This document shows positions 45,101 to 56,523 of a DNA stretch of 64,000 nucleotides, piece by piece. The stretch lies in the NCBI GenBank assembly GCA_023897205.1, contig JAHWDD010000001.1, forward strand, positions 6,448,001 through 6,512,000, read 5' to 3'. Under the pieces are notes generated by a model. It made no database searches, was not told where the DNA came from, and saw nothing but the letters and a program-made list of their open reading frames with translations. The position numbers were made by a program, and so were the translations under genes. Every line of letters starts with the position of its first letter. Position 1 is the first letter of the stretch. Source of the stretch: Exophiala sp. HKRS030. Its lineage: Eukaryota; Ascomycota; Eurotiomycetes; Chaetothyriales; Herpotrichiellaceae.

Positions 45101-46114
45101 CACCGCAACATCTGTGCTTGGAATGCCGTGTTTCATCCAAGAGGTCTGTTCGAGTGACATACGCCATGTGTGTCATCACAGCACCAGAAGCTCTCCGAGT
45201 GCGCACACAAAACAATCACAACTCAGTTATTCACATTCGCGTATTGTGGTCTGTGGTCTGTGCAATGATCAATGTTTGTTCAGTACATTCCTAAGCAACA
45301 TCTGCCGAGACATCACAGGGCCTATGGTCTTCCACGGATGCCGTTCCTCTATAGTGTTTGTCCTTGCGACAATCCTCCTCTCGTCGTAGTTCAAGTCAAT
45401 CGTAAATCTAGACCAGCTTTGATGCCGAGGATTGCCCTACCTAAAAGAGGTTGTTTTCGCGGGGCATCAGCTTGACCTGCAACCCGCTTCTGGCGTTGAC
45501 TCACGTGACATGCTCCCAAAAGAAATTCTGAGAGATTTACTTCCGAGGGTCGGAGGCAAAATCAGTGCAATGAATAGATATGATTCAAGCAACGTCAGAA
45601 TGTGCCATAAATCTCAATGATTTCGGATGGATAATATCTTGGGTTGAACATCACAGCAGAACCTGTTAGGATCGATATAATGATAGCTATCGGGCGTCCT
45701 GCAGCTTCTCTAGAGACCCGAGGCTTCAGAGCAATACGTTTAGGCGGGCGACAACGGGTGACTCTTGCCTTGTCGGCACTGGAAAAGTCTGGTGCAAAGA
45801 ACAACTCCCGAGCACGTCATCTTCTAGAATCCGATGCCCACAGAATTTACCAATTGTGCCTCCGCGGCCGGTCATGGCCTTCGTTTCCCCAGCTTGCAGC
45901 CAGACCTGCTGCTCTTTTTCAAGCCTACTCAGGTACTTTCTTCGTTCTCTTCGTCTAAACTCATCGCTCTCATGACTGCCATCTATCCATAACCTCCTCA
46001 GACCTACCACACGACCTCATATGTCCCTGAGCATATTGATTAGCACGCTCCAAGTCAACGAGCTCATTCCCCCACCTTGAGAAAAGAAATTTCCTTCTCG
46101 AACGACATCCCGCC
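42161..46114. other. Long divergent intergenic region between MSB2 and STR3
   Basis: About 4 kb with both promoters. Contains a GGCACGCC/GGCACGAC repeat (43170-43200), a GACAAGGAACA repeat (43271-43296) and a TACGGAGTA inverted pair (44811-44878). Open frames show no domain and overlap on both strands. Confidence 0.5.
44811..44878. repeat. Inverted pair of GTACGGAGTA / TACTCCGTAC
   Basis: Perfect 10-base arms at 44811-44820 and 44869-44878 separated by 48 bases; a third partial copy GAGTACGGAG lies at 44796-44805. Part of the dispersed TACGGAGTA class. Confidence 0.7.
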
Positions 46115-47560
46115 ATGTCTGACTCAGGATCCTCATCCACACCGCCCTTGAAGAACCCAAAACTCAACGCAATGAGCAAAGCTTTTGCTCAAGTTGACCT
46201 CGATGGTCATGACCTACCCCTTCGCCTGCGCCCTCGAGCCCCGAGGTGGACGCAACTATGCCATTGCCACACAATTGGTCTATTCCGAGGGCAATGACCA
46301 ATACAACTCCAGCAGTGTACCCATCTATCAGGTATGGCCAGAGTGATATATCTATGACCACAAATGCTGACTGCCTCATCCTAGTCCGCCACATTCAAGC
46401 AGACCTCGGCCGGAGGTGATAATTCGGGATATGACTATACTCGCAGCGGAAATCCTACACGCACACACCTCGAAAAACATCTCGCCAAAATTATGAGAGC
46501 AAAAAGAGCTTTGGTTGTCTCATCCGGTATGGGAGCTCTCGATGTCATTTCCCGTCAACTACGACCGGGTGATGAAGTTGTCACTGGTGATGATCTCTAT
46601 GGAGGTACCAACCGTTTGTTGAAATATCTCTCCACTCACGGAGGCATTATCGTCCATCATGTTGATACTACCGCACCTGAAAAGGTCGCAGAGGTTATTT
46701 CATCCAAAACAGCCATGGTCCTCCTGGAAACCCCAACAAACCCTTTGATCAAGATTGTGGATATTCCGACCATTGCCAACTCGGCTCACGCCGCAAATCC
46801 TGCTTGTCTTGTTATTGTGGATAATACCATGCTGTCCCCACTGCTTCAAAATCCCCTTGAGCTCGGCGCAGATGTTGTGTATGAGTCTGGTACAAAATAT
46901 CTCTCCGGACATCATGACCTCATGGCTGGAGTTCTCGCCGTCAACGATGAAAGTCTCGGCGACAAACTCTTCTTTACTATCAACGCCTCTGGTTGTGGAC
47001 TTGCTCCCTTTGACTGTTGGCTGTTGATGCGGGGAATTAAAACTCTGAAAGTGCGCATGGATGCACAGCAAGCTAACGCTATGCTGATAGCCGAGTTTCT
47101 CGAATCGGCTGGCTTCAAGGTCCGCTATCCAGGCCTCAAAAGTCATCCACAATACGATCTTCACAACAGCATGGCCCGCGGTGCAGGTGCCGTGCTCTCA
47201 TTCGAAACTGGCGACATTCAGTTGTCGGAACGCATTGTCGAATCTGCAAAGATCTGGGCCATCAGCGTAAGCTTCGGCTGCGTCAATTCTCTCATCAGCA
47301 TGCCATGCCGTATGAGTCATGCGAGCATCGACGCCAAAACACGAAAGGAACGTGGTGTTCCAGAGGATCTGATCCGACTATGCGTCGGTATCGAAGACGG
47401 TGAAGATCTTCTGGACGATCTCAGAAGCGCACTGGTTCAATCCGGCGCCATGAATGTTTCGCTCGATGGTCTATATGCAAAGAATGCAACTATCGGAGCC
47501 GTCCACCCGGAAGAAGGAGAACATCTGGCCGCAAAGGCTGCGGCTATCAACGAGCCATAA
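46115..47560 (+). CDS. STR3: Cystathionine beta-lyase (STR3/met-2 type), two frame breaks in exon 1
   Basis: PLP enzyme converting cystathionine to homocysteine, pyruvate and ammonia in methionine synthesis. Exon 1 (46115-46331) starts MSDSGSSSTPP. After GHDLP the family sequence continues in the next frame (PSPAPSS) and then in the third (RGGRNYAIATQLVYSEGNDQ). The breaks sit at CCCC 46217-46220 and CCCC 46239-46242. Adding one C to each makes exon 1 exactly 73 codons ending SVPIYQ. A 53-base intron (GTATGG to CTAG) leads to exon 2 (46385-47560) with SATFKQTSAGG, YDYTRSGNPTRTHLEKHLAK, VSSGMGALDV and LLETPTNPLIK. PLP lysine lies in ESGTKYLSGHHDLMAG; SFGCVNSLISMPCRMSHASI follows. Corrected length is 464 residues. 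A poly-C run follows the gene (47655-47666). Confidence 0.94.
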
Positions 47561-47654
47561 AAAGCATCGGTCGGCTGTCTGCATCAAGTTTTTCCTAGCG
47601 AGGTTAAAAAGCGCATCATTTCTGGTTGCAATCATGATAGAACGAAAATAAAAG

Positions 47655-47670
47655 CCCCCCCCCCCCGGGG
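47655..47670. repeat. C12G4 homopolymer pair
   Basis: Twelve C followed by four G, immediately after AATAAA (47647-47652), in the 3' flank of STR3. This is the longest C/G homopolymer noticed, and its length is likely unreliable. Confidence 0.7.
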
Positions 47671-49950
47671 AAAATCGCAACATGGTCGAACTCGTGTCGT
47701 ATAGCAAATAAAGCTCCGAGCTTGGATTGTACTATAAGTCTATGTTTGCTCCCTGTGCGTACAAAATTCGTGTCAAAATCTATAGAGAGCTACACAAATC
47801 AATCCTATCATGGCAAAACTCTAGAGGGGATTTCCTACCCACTGCATCTTAGTGATCAGTGATCGTGGTCGTGATCTTGATTGTGACCAAGCATCCCGAT
47901 TTTCCTATCGAGACCAACAGCATCACACTCAAGAGGAGTTCGATCTTCTGAAACTCAAATCGATTAAAAGTCTGTTCTCTTAACCATTATCCTCGCCTAC
48001 GCCCTAGCTGATCTTGGTTCAATCGATCCCAAATGACACAGCACAGCACACCAGAGCACAAACACAAGCACTATGTACTTTACCAATTTCCAACCGCGAG
48101 GCTTTCTATTCACTCGAAGACTCTCCCACACGACCAAAACCTTGCCCTGCTCATGCCCCGTGCCCTTGTCCCAGCTCAGCAGTCCGCATACTTCGCACCC
48201 ACGGACCCACACACCGTAAGAGCCCTCATGAATCAAGAAACATTCCCGAATCATTTCGCAGGTAGTCACCGTTCAGAACAACGGAAATGCGGCAGGACAA
48301 GAGAAGCCAAGACAAGACTGACATCGTCCTCACGGATGCTTCTGGAGGGAACTCTCATGTCCATGTCCAGTCAATCTCTCCGGGATGTTAGCAGGGGAGA
48401 TGTCAACCGACCTATGTGGGCATATCTATATATGTTCTGATCGCCAGGTAGCGAAGAGCCATGGTTGCCGATATGCTCTTGCAGAGATTGTATTTCCATA
48501 AACTGGGGCTTCAGTTGCTGTAGCTATAGCCATGATTGCAAGACGAATCATCGAGTTTTATCTCTATTTCCCTTACATTGTTGGGCCACCCGGTGCGTTG
48601 GAGAGCGAGTAAACATGGCTGACGGAACGCTTCATGGCCAGATCTCATCTCGTTAACGAGGCGCGACAAACCCGACAAACGGGGAGCTGTTCTGCGCTGC
48701 CGACGATTTGTTTTTCTTGACAAAAACTCACCGTCCCTTCCTCCTACACCAGAGCCCATTCTCGTCCTACACCAGAGCCAGAGATGGGGAAGAAAATATC
48801 CTGCCTCGCTGGCCTGGATGGAGAGCACACAGTATAGGTTGTCCCACGATCCATCTATACCGGCCCAACAATCGCACAGCAAATTCCAACGGTTCTTGTG
48901 GCTAGAGCACTCAATCCACAATGTCATACTAGCAAGGCGGCCACATCCCGTTTTTCCATTGGCCCTAGGGGTCGCAAGGTGGAATGCATATCCAGACCGC
49001 CAAACGCTCCTTCGACCATCAACGACCCGCCAACGATAGTAAGCTCTCCTCTTCCCCAGGATTTCAAGCCGTACAGTTCTGTCCCGTACTGAAAGCGTAC
49101 TGGAAACGTCTGACGATTGCTCATGACAGAAGACAGACAGGCTTTTCATTGCCGCTGTTGCCGCTGGTGCCACTGGCGTTGTTGTCAGAAAGAATGAACA
49201 CCCGCTGAAGCCCGCGTGAATGATTAAGCGAGTCCAAACCAGGTCCGGGGACAGTCCTCGGCCGCGCACGCCAAAAAGAGGTCGATTTTGCCCCGATGAT
49301 TGCTGCACGAAATCCGATTACCTTCAGGAATGCGTCGGGAGCTTCCCGGGGTAGGCTCGTAGTTCCCGTAAATGCATGATGTGTGGCGGGTCGAGCGCTG
49401 AAAAGCACCATTTCAATACCCCGGACGAGTCGAAAACAGAAGTGAAAGCCGCAGGATTCATCGACACGGTAGTGGTCATGTGCGCAAGCCTCAGGAAGAC
49501 TAAAATGTCAGGTTGGCTTTCGAAGGAGAGTGATTCGCGAGCAAAGACGTACCCAGAAGTGACTTGCCAGAGGAGCCTCGTATACTTCTCAATGTCTCTT
49601 CCCGAAAGGGACACACACAAGGGAGGGAGTGTGATCGTAGTGAACTTGGACGTAGTAGTGTATCTCGGAATCCTCACTTACCTAGCCACCCACCTATGAC
49701 CTTGATGGCATGATGCACTAATTCACACTGTTGTTCAGCATGCGTGCCACTCACTTACCGAGTAAATGTTGAAGGCCATGAGCCCTCACGCCGTGAAGCT
49801 TGCCGAATTTGGGTATTGCTGCTGCTGCTGCCCTCACCGCCGCGGACCTCAATCACCTGCCTACCTACCTGCCTACCCACCTACAGTACCTCCCTAGTTT
49901 CCCGGCTGTCTCCAACGCTAACACTAAGGCTGGGTCTACAGCAGCGGCCG

Positions 49951-49978
49951 TGTCTGAGTCTGAGTCTGAGTCTGAGTT
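49951..49978. repeat. CTGAGT hexanucleotide microsatellite
   Basis: About four tandem copies of TCTGAG in intergenic sequence. Confidence 0.75.
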
Positions 49979-50337
49979 CTGCATCAGAGTCCGCGTTGAC
50001 GAGACGACAACTCGGTACACCAACCGTCGTATTCTTAACAAGAGAAAAAAAAATACCACAGCGCCCATCCAACTCGAACAGATTCAAGCAAGCTGTAGGA
50101 TCACAAGGCGTGCTCTTGTCGTCCTCCCGTCGAGCCCGACCTTCGCACACGGTCATGACACAAGTTGTCAGGAAGGAAGCCTGAAGGACAGTATTCACGG
50201 CTTCTGAAGGACGATCTCTGCGCAGTCTGCGTCACGCCGCCGCGGCAGAAGAATAATTGGTGAATAGGGGACATAGATTGTATTTCGACTATTCGAGCAA
50301 ACAGCGTTTGTGGAGCGTGTATCGTCACTGACAATTC

Positions 50338-50363
50338 ACTACTACTACTACTAGTACTACTAG
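50338..50363. repeat. ACT trinucleotide microsatellite
   Basis: Run of ACT units interrupted by AGT; intergenic. Confidence 0.75.
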
Positions 50364-53300
50364 TGTCCTACCATGCCTACACAAGAAGAACACCTTATAG
50401 ATCATATGTGGAGGTCAGGTTTGGGCCCCGTTTCTCGCTCTGAGTTCATGGCTGTCGTCATGATCAACCCGTGAGCAGTACAGAATGTGGTTGGTTCTAA
50501 CTTCTGGGTTTGAATAATTCATATTGGCCAAGGCTGGATATGTGCCTCGGCGTCTTTTCCACCGAGTCCACGTTGGCTACACACTCACACAACACACAAT
50601 CGTCATTAGGAATGCAGCCCTCGCAACTTACAAGCCGGACTGACTAGATCGTAGACATTCAGATCGTTACTGATTTCAGGCTAGATACAAAGCACAATTT
50701 CCAGTAGCAACAACGGATTTTGATACTCCAGCATTTGGTTTCAGCTGCTCAGGGGGTTATGGGCTAAAGCATGGATAACAGTGCTAAGTCATAGGCATCT
50801 CTCAGTCGCACTTAAACAGCTTCCCACGGTTGGAAAAAAACCCTGAGCCATCAGAATTGCATACCAGGATCTCTCCGAAATACCCATGACACCTGCATTG
50901 GGATTTCCCAGGGTTTATCCTGCCCTGTTGACTTAGCTCACCAGTTAGCGGCAATCTGCCGCCGATTGATTACCAGTTGACGTTTGTCGCCACCTACCGT
51001 ATTCGTAGAAGATTCCATCGAGCTGGTCGGCACGGTACTTCCGATGGTGATCGTAGATGCGGCGAAAGTGACAGCTAGATCTTAGAATATGAGAGATTTC
51101 CTAGTTCTTTGAATCTGACTTCCCCATACCATGGCAAGCTGAAACAGGCATGCGTAGGCGAGTCGCGAAGTGCCAAAGGTGCAAAGTACAACTCGTGGAG
51201 ACAATTGATGCGAAGGTGTTCAGCGCCGTAAGGATACATAGTGCCCATTTCATTGCCGCGGTTTCCATGACTTCTCGTGGCAATCTACCCTAAAATATCG
51301 TCCCTTGAGTATCGACCTCTACTCTGTTAACGGGTGTTGACCAGTACTTAGGGAACGGTCATCCGGAGACTGAACACTTGGATCAGCGACTTTAGCCGCG
51401 ATATTCCATCTTGGGACCTCGTAATGGCGGATTACTCCACACAGCCTTCGTATCATTTAAGCCCGGATCCGATATCTTAGATGGCGGGTTAACAAGCGAA
51501 GTACGGATCACCCGTGAGTGGGGGAGGACGACCTCTCGCGTGGCGTACCAAAAGCAAACAGCACAAATTCGATTGTTCGGTTAGCTTCCGATCTCCCGAG
51601 TTTCGAACTGAAAGGGGAGAATGGTTGCATGTAAACGTCTACCAGATCAGAAACTGAGGACGACCTCATTGACAAATGACACAAGGTCAATTGTTATCGT
51701 CTGGGCTAGGAAAACAAGTACATGTGCCGAAGGGGTCATGTGCCGTTTGGACTGGTCATGGATAAATAAGCTCTTAGCACAACTAACATATCGGAGTCGG
51801 GTCTTTTCTCACTCACACAGAAAAGACTCGGAGACTATATCCGCGACAGTTGACAGGACAAGTCGGTGAGTCGTTCATTTCACTTGAAATCCGCACCAGA
51901 CCAACACATTTACTGGGATAATCCTCGTACGCTTTCGCTAGCTAGAGACGCGCTTGCAGCCGTTGCTTGTCGTGTATCGTTTAGCGCAATGAACGGATTC
52001 AAGGCGTGGGGGAGAAGACGCCACGCGGGGTGAATCTGATGTCCAAACTAGTCAGATTCATGCATGAAATCGCTTAATCCGTCGAGGCTTTCGTGGTCAT
52101 GTGGAATCATGATCGCCCTGACAGGAAGATGGCTAGCGCTTTGACTGGACTGTCTAAGGGCACGTTTTCTTTTGATTCCAAATTGCAATGATAGTTTCGC
52201 TGGCGTCGTAGGTCGATAGCCACACAGGTTGGTGGACGTTTCAAAGTTGGCATGTGCAGCCCCCAATAGGAGGTCTACGATCCTCGCATCATCTTCATTC
52301 GAGCACACAAGGAATGAGTCAGTGGATCAGCTCAGCCACTTACCTGATTGAAATGTGCGGAGATTTGTCAACCGGGCCATTCCATCCGCGAGAACAAACA
52401 TTCGAAGCCTTTCCGGTATACCGTAGATGAAGACATTCACAAGCGATGAATGTGTTCCGGTCAGGGCGCCCTACCCAGCCACCGAAGCAGATGCATGGCA
52501 CGCCGTATTCGGCAATCGTTGAAGTGGTCTTAAAGACGAATGATTGGCCAGCGAGGCCAATCCGATTGAGAATGGTAAACTGTATGTTGTGGTTTGATAT
52601 CCGGACAGATCGATCTAGACACAAACGACTCCACCTGCCTTGCGCGTTAAGGCGAAGCATTACATAACATCCATATTCGCTTAGCTCAAACCTGGTGCCC
52701 AGTGAGATCTCGAGAGCAGGGTCATTTACCAATGATAGCAGGAAGGCAGGCGACTTCGAAGCATGTCCCAGGTCCAGCAAACGCTAACATTGCTCATCCA
52801 AGCACCTACCAAGGTCAGACGAGCCGTTATGCCATCATCTGAAATTTGCCATCACTAGGGCGAATATTATGTTGCAGAATTGTGCAAAGTGTAGTTGTTC
52901 AACAAGGATTTGGCTCTCATCAGTGTCGAATCGACCGGGGAGTATGCGCAGAGGCGGTAACGGTGCGGCGGCGCCCGTGCCGCAGAGTCGCAAGTCGCAA
53001 TGGGAGAGATAAGTATACAATACTCGAGTGAATAGCCGTCAGGCCACTTTTCGTGACCGTGGTATATAAGGCTTGTGATTCGAGGAGCTGGAGAGTAGAC
53101 CGCCAAAGGCTGAAAGGTAAATAACGCCGGGCCGTACATCTGCATGCATGCTAGGCTGACTTTGAAAAATGCACGCCGAAGTATAGACACTCACACTTCG
53201 CAGGAAGAAGGCCAACTGCCACGGAATCCGTCGTCTAGCAATCATCAAAATGAATTCATGTGATAGGTCCGGGCCGAGTTGAGGCCAGGGTTTTCATGCC

Positions 53301-53896
53301 TTGTGCCAAGTGAGGCATCGTGTACGCAGAGACGTATCCTGCTGCACTGGGAGATCACAGGCCTTGTCCGCCGCGGTTTTAATTGACTTTGAACTTGGCT
53401 GTAATGTCGAGATTTGACTGTATCTGTGAGAGTAGGTGCTTGCGCGCCGTCTTGGAGAACAAGCGGTGTGTTGTGATGAGATCAAAGGAAGCAGGCGTGC
53501 CACGGCGTGCCAAGGTAGGGACTTCTTCTGTGACCCAGCTTCCTGGCTGCTGGATTGTGAAATTGCTGATAGATTATTCGTGGCTGTTCCGAATCGCTTG
53601 ATGTCAACATCTGTAGCAATGACAAGCCGATATCCATGTTTGCGATCCGGTCGTCCGACGAGATGGGTTATCACAGATGTGCACACGTGTGGTCAAGTTA
53701 TAAGTTAGTCGAGTTAGTTAACAAACTAGTGGTCGGATCACCAAGTAGACAGGTGGGGTTGAGTTAGCATGGCTAGGTCCAAATCTGCCACATCACGTGT
53801 CAAAAAACACATGGTCAAGTACTCACAACACAGAAATTGTCTGCGAAACCTTGTCAAAACTTGACACAGATTGCAAGCATTCAAACACCTCAGGTC

Positions 53897-54014
53897 GAGG
53901 GGATTGGCGCAATGGTAGCGCGTGGCTCTCCTACTGTTTCTTGTCTTTGATTTCATCTGAGACATGGTATAGAGCTCAAAGCCAAGGTTGTGGGTTCGAG
54001 TCCCATGTTCCTCG
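53897..54014 (+). tRNA. tRNA-Arg (anticodon CCU) with a 45-base intron
   Basis: D arm GCGC-AATGGTA-GCGC (53907-53921), anticodon stem TGGCT/AGCCA, and anticodon CCT at 53930-53932 in the loop CTCCTA-A. The T arm is GTGGG-TTCGAGT-CCCAT and G73 is the discriminator at 54014. An intron occupies 53934-53978, at the canonical position after base 37. A TTTTTT terminator lies at 54019-54024. D arm, T arm and G73 resemble yeast tRNA-Arg(CCU). The 3' acceptor strand GTTCCTC pairs perfectly (with wobbles) with GAGGGAT, but the sequence reads GAGGGGAT, one G too many, either an assembly over-count or a weakened gene. Confidence 0.87.
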
Positions 54015-54018
54015 ATCC

Positions 54019-54024
54019 TTTTTT
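54019..54024 (+). terminator. RNA polymerase III T6 terminator of the tRNA gene
   Basis: Six T residues begin five bases after the mature tRNA end, the standard Pol III stop signal. Confidence 0.8.
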
Positions 54025-55644
54025 GCTAGTGGTTCGGGCTGTAGTGTTTCTTTTTTGACCTCAGACTGAAAGGATGGGTGAGTAGAAGGCGAGGGAGGAC
54101 GTAGGAAAATGGGACAGAAGCTGGTGGTTCCTCCAATTGGGTCGGGCGAGAATTCCCAGCATGGTTAGCGGGGCATGATCGACCGTCACATGATGATGCA
54201 AGTCTGTGATCTCAGCGCTGAGGTGGGCCGTTGTTGTCGTCGCTAGTGGAGCAATCTTTACAATAGTGTATGTCTGTCATGACTCAAGAACAGAGACGAG
54301 TGTGGTTATTTTCGTACAGATGTTTTCCGAAGGTTTGAGCGGTGCACTGGTGGGTAGTATCGATGTATTTTCGCCGTGATCGATGCTTGTCGCCCCACGC
54401 CAGGGTCTCGTCTAACTATCAATATCGGGTATCGATCGGGAGCTTGGAGTTGAGCACGGTAAAGCAAGGGGCAACGGCTTGCTCCACAATTAGAAAAAAA
54501 GGAAGATTCGAAGCCATGTTAAGCGAAAAAAAACTGTCAAAGTACAACTCTACAGAACAAAGTAGGATAAATTGTGCGACCACCTTGTGCGCTAGGACTT
54601 TTTTATGCATTGTTGACGTTGCATGGCTTGCTGAATTCGAAACCAGTGTAGCAGAACTCAAAAGACGACGAATCGAGATTGCCGACTTGACTACATCGAT
54701 TGATGTCTATCTCGCTGCATCGCTTTCCCGTCTTTTGTCGAATGTTTCCAGGCTAGGGATGATGAGCTCCAACCCAAATCCCTCAGAATGATGTTCGACA
54801 GGGAACATGCTGGAAGGCAGAGATCTCGATCGGGACAGGACAAGGGAGAGGTATTGGTGTCGGTGTCGATGCCGGTCACTAGAAGGAAACCTGACAGCCG
54901 TCAAACGACATGTTAGGCAAGGTAGAAGTGGCTTCTAAGTGGCCTCCTTCAAGCAGTGGACCATTTCGGGCAACAAGACCCTGGTTCGTCGAAAGTAAGC
55001 CAGCGGAGAGCAAAACTGCCACCGTAGATCGTTCTGCAAAATCTCAGTCCAAGAGCTCATGATCAGCGGCTGGTTGCATACAAACAAGCGGCATTCCACT
55101 GTACAGGGCGTAAAGGCTTAAATTCTCTGTCAACTGGCTTTCTCAAACTCTCTGCACTAGGGCGCGACAGAGAGCAACAAAAGGTCAACCCTGAAGCTAG
55201 TTGTGTGCAGTGGGATACCCACCTGTTCGCTTTCCGAAAAGTATCCTCATCGACTTGAGCATTTCCGAAGTCAAGAAGCTTTAAGAGGAGGCACGCCGTG
55301 CACGGGACTCGTAGCAAGGTTTGTGATAGAGTTTTACCAAAGGGCTGGCACATCACGTCAGCGTAATAATACGACCGCCCAAACGTGGCAGCCTCAGATC
55401 CCTTGGTCATCCCTGGTCGGATTGTCCAATGCCAAAATCCATCATTCATCTTTCAGAGCACTAATGGAGAACTAGCCTCACAATTCTCCTCCTTGAAGTC
55501 GCACTTCAGGTTAGAGCGATGCGCCTTTCGCCAAGCAGCCACTCTTCTTGTCCCTTCAATAGCTTGGCCTCCGACTCGAGCCATCTGCCACATCCGGAAT
55601 GGACGCCGGTCGCATTGAAGACAGCACAGGTCACTCACTGGACT

Positions 55645-55653
55645 TACGGAGTA
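55645..55653 (+). repeat. TACGGAGTA motif copy
   Basis: Exact intergenic copy of the dispersed nine-base motif. Confidence 0.6.
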
Positions 55654-56523
55654 CAGTCAGTATTGTAAAGCACTTAGGGGTGGAGCAACCACGCATGTTT
55701 TCGCGGAATTCACCTGGAGGGGACCAGTACCATAGTGATACTGCTTAGTCGCAAGCTACATGGGTTGTAGCGCATCATGCGCTCCTAGTCCTCAAATCGA
55801 CCGTTTGACAAGCGAAAAGCCTCAATTTGTCATAGTAGTCAGTTCAGGCGCAAAGCGTATTATCCGGCGTGGGGCGTATGTCTTGACATACCGCCTACCT
55901 CCCTCAATGGGGGCGCGACGAGGTGGTCTTGCTCAATGTATGGAGTTGTATCTCGTAAGTCCAAATACCAAGCCATCACGTAAACCACGTTGTCATTTCA
56001 TGTCCTTCGTTACTGGCTGTTGGTCGTATCAGTCTTCCAATTCTACCGCCAGCATACAGCTCCATCTGGCCTTTCAGGTGACAATGTTCGTACTGACTCT
56101 CTTGTTGGTGCATTCGTCGCTATCATCGTAGAATGGTACAAAGAAAATTGTTTCCAGCATGTCATACTTTGGCACTAGCCTTGGGTCAAGCAGTGTCGTG
56201 ATGATCAAGGAACAATACTCGTGATCGAGTGCCATTGTACATGTGCTCATATTATTTCTCGAGACGCTGCAGCGCAGCAGTGCTGACGCCCAACAGTATT
56301 CCCATTGCAGCAGAGTATCATACTCGAGAATCTTGGTTTCGGCGAATATCCAGCGACTGCCGATATTTTACCGGTAACCGCGGACCTCGACCTTCTCGCA
56401 AAGCAGGCAAGTCGTGTAAAGTGTAGAATAACAGCACAACAACACGACGAAACCCTAACCTCATCACATCGACAACATATTATTGACCCATTTCTACTGC
56501 GATTCGCACTTGATGTGTGAGAT

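Larger units (their letters stand above)
47561..53896. other. Gene-poor 6.3 kb region
   Basis: No gene with recognisable domains. Contains C12G4 (47655-47670), a 265-codon minus frame of unlikely composition (48511-49308), a CTGAGT hexamer repeat (49951-49978), an ACT trinucleotide repeat (50338-50363), and minus-strand frames at 52048-52780 that may be a relic (see findings). No terminal repeats or transposase motifs were recognised. Confidence 0.5.
54015..56523. other. Intergenic 2.5 kb, nothing recognised
   Basis: Includes the tRNA terminator (54019-54024) and one TACGGAGTA motif (55645-55653). Open frames of up to 149 codons on both strands lack domains. Confidence 0.5.

Noticed and set aside
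5319..47560. Programmed -1 ribosomal frameshifting as explanation of the frame breaks
   Set aside because: No slippery X-XXY-YYZ heptamer was found at the sites examined, and the affected genes are unrelated with no known recoding; base miscounts are simpler.
50000..53890. RIP-degraded transposon
   Set aside because: No strong AT shift, no terminal repeats, and no transposase or reverse-transcriptase motif recognised.
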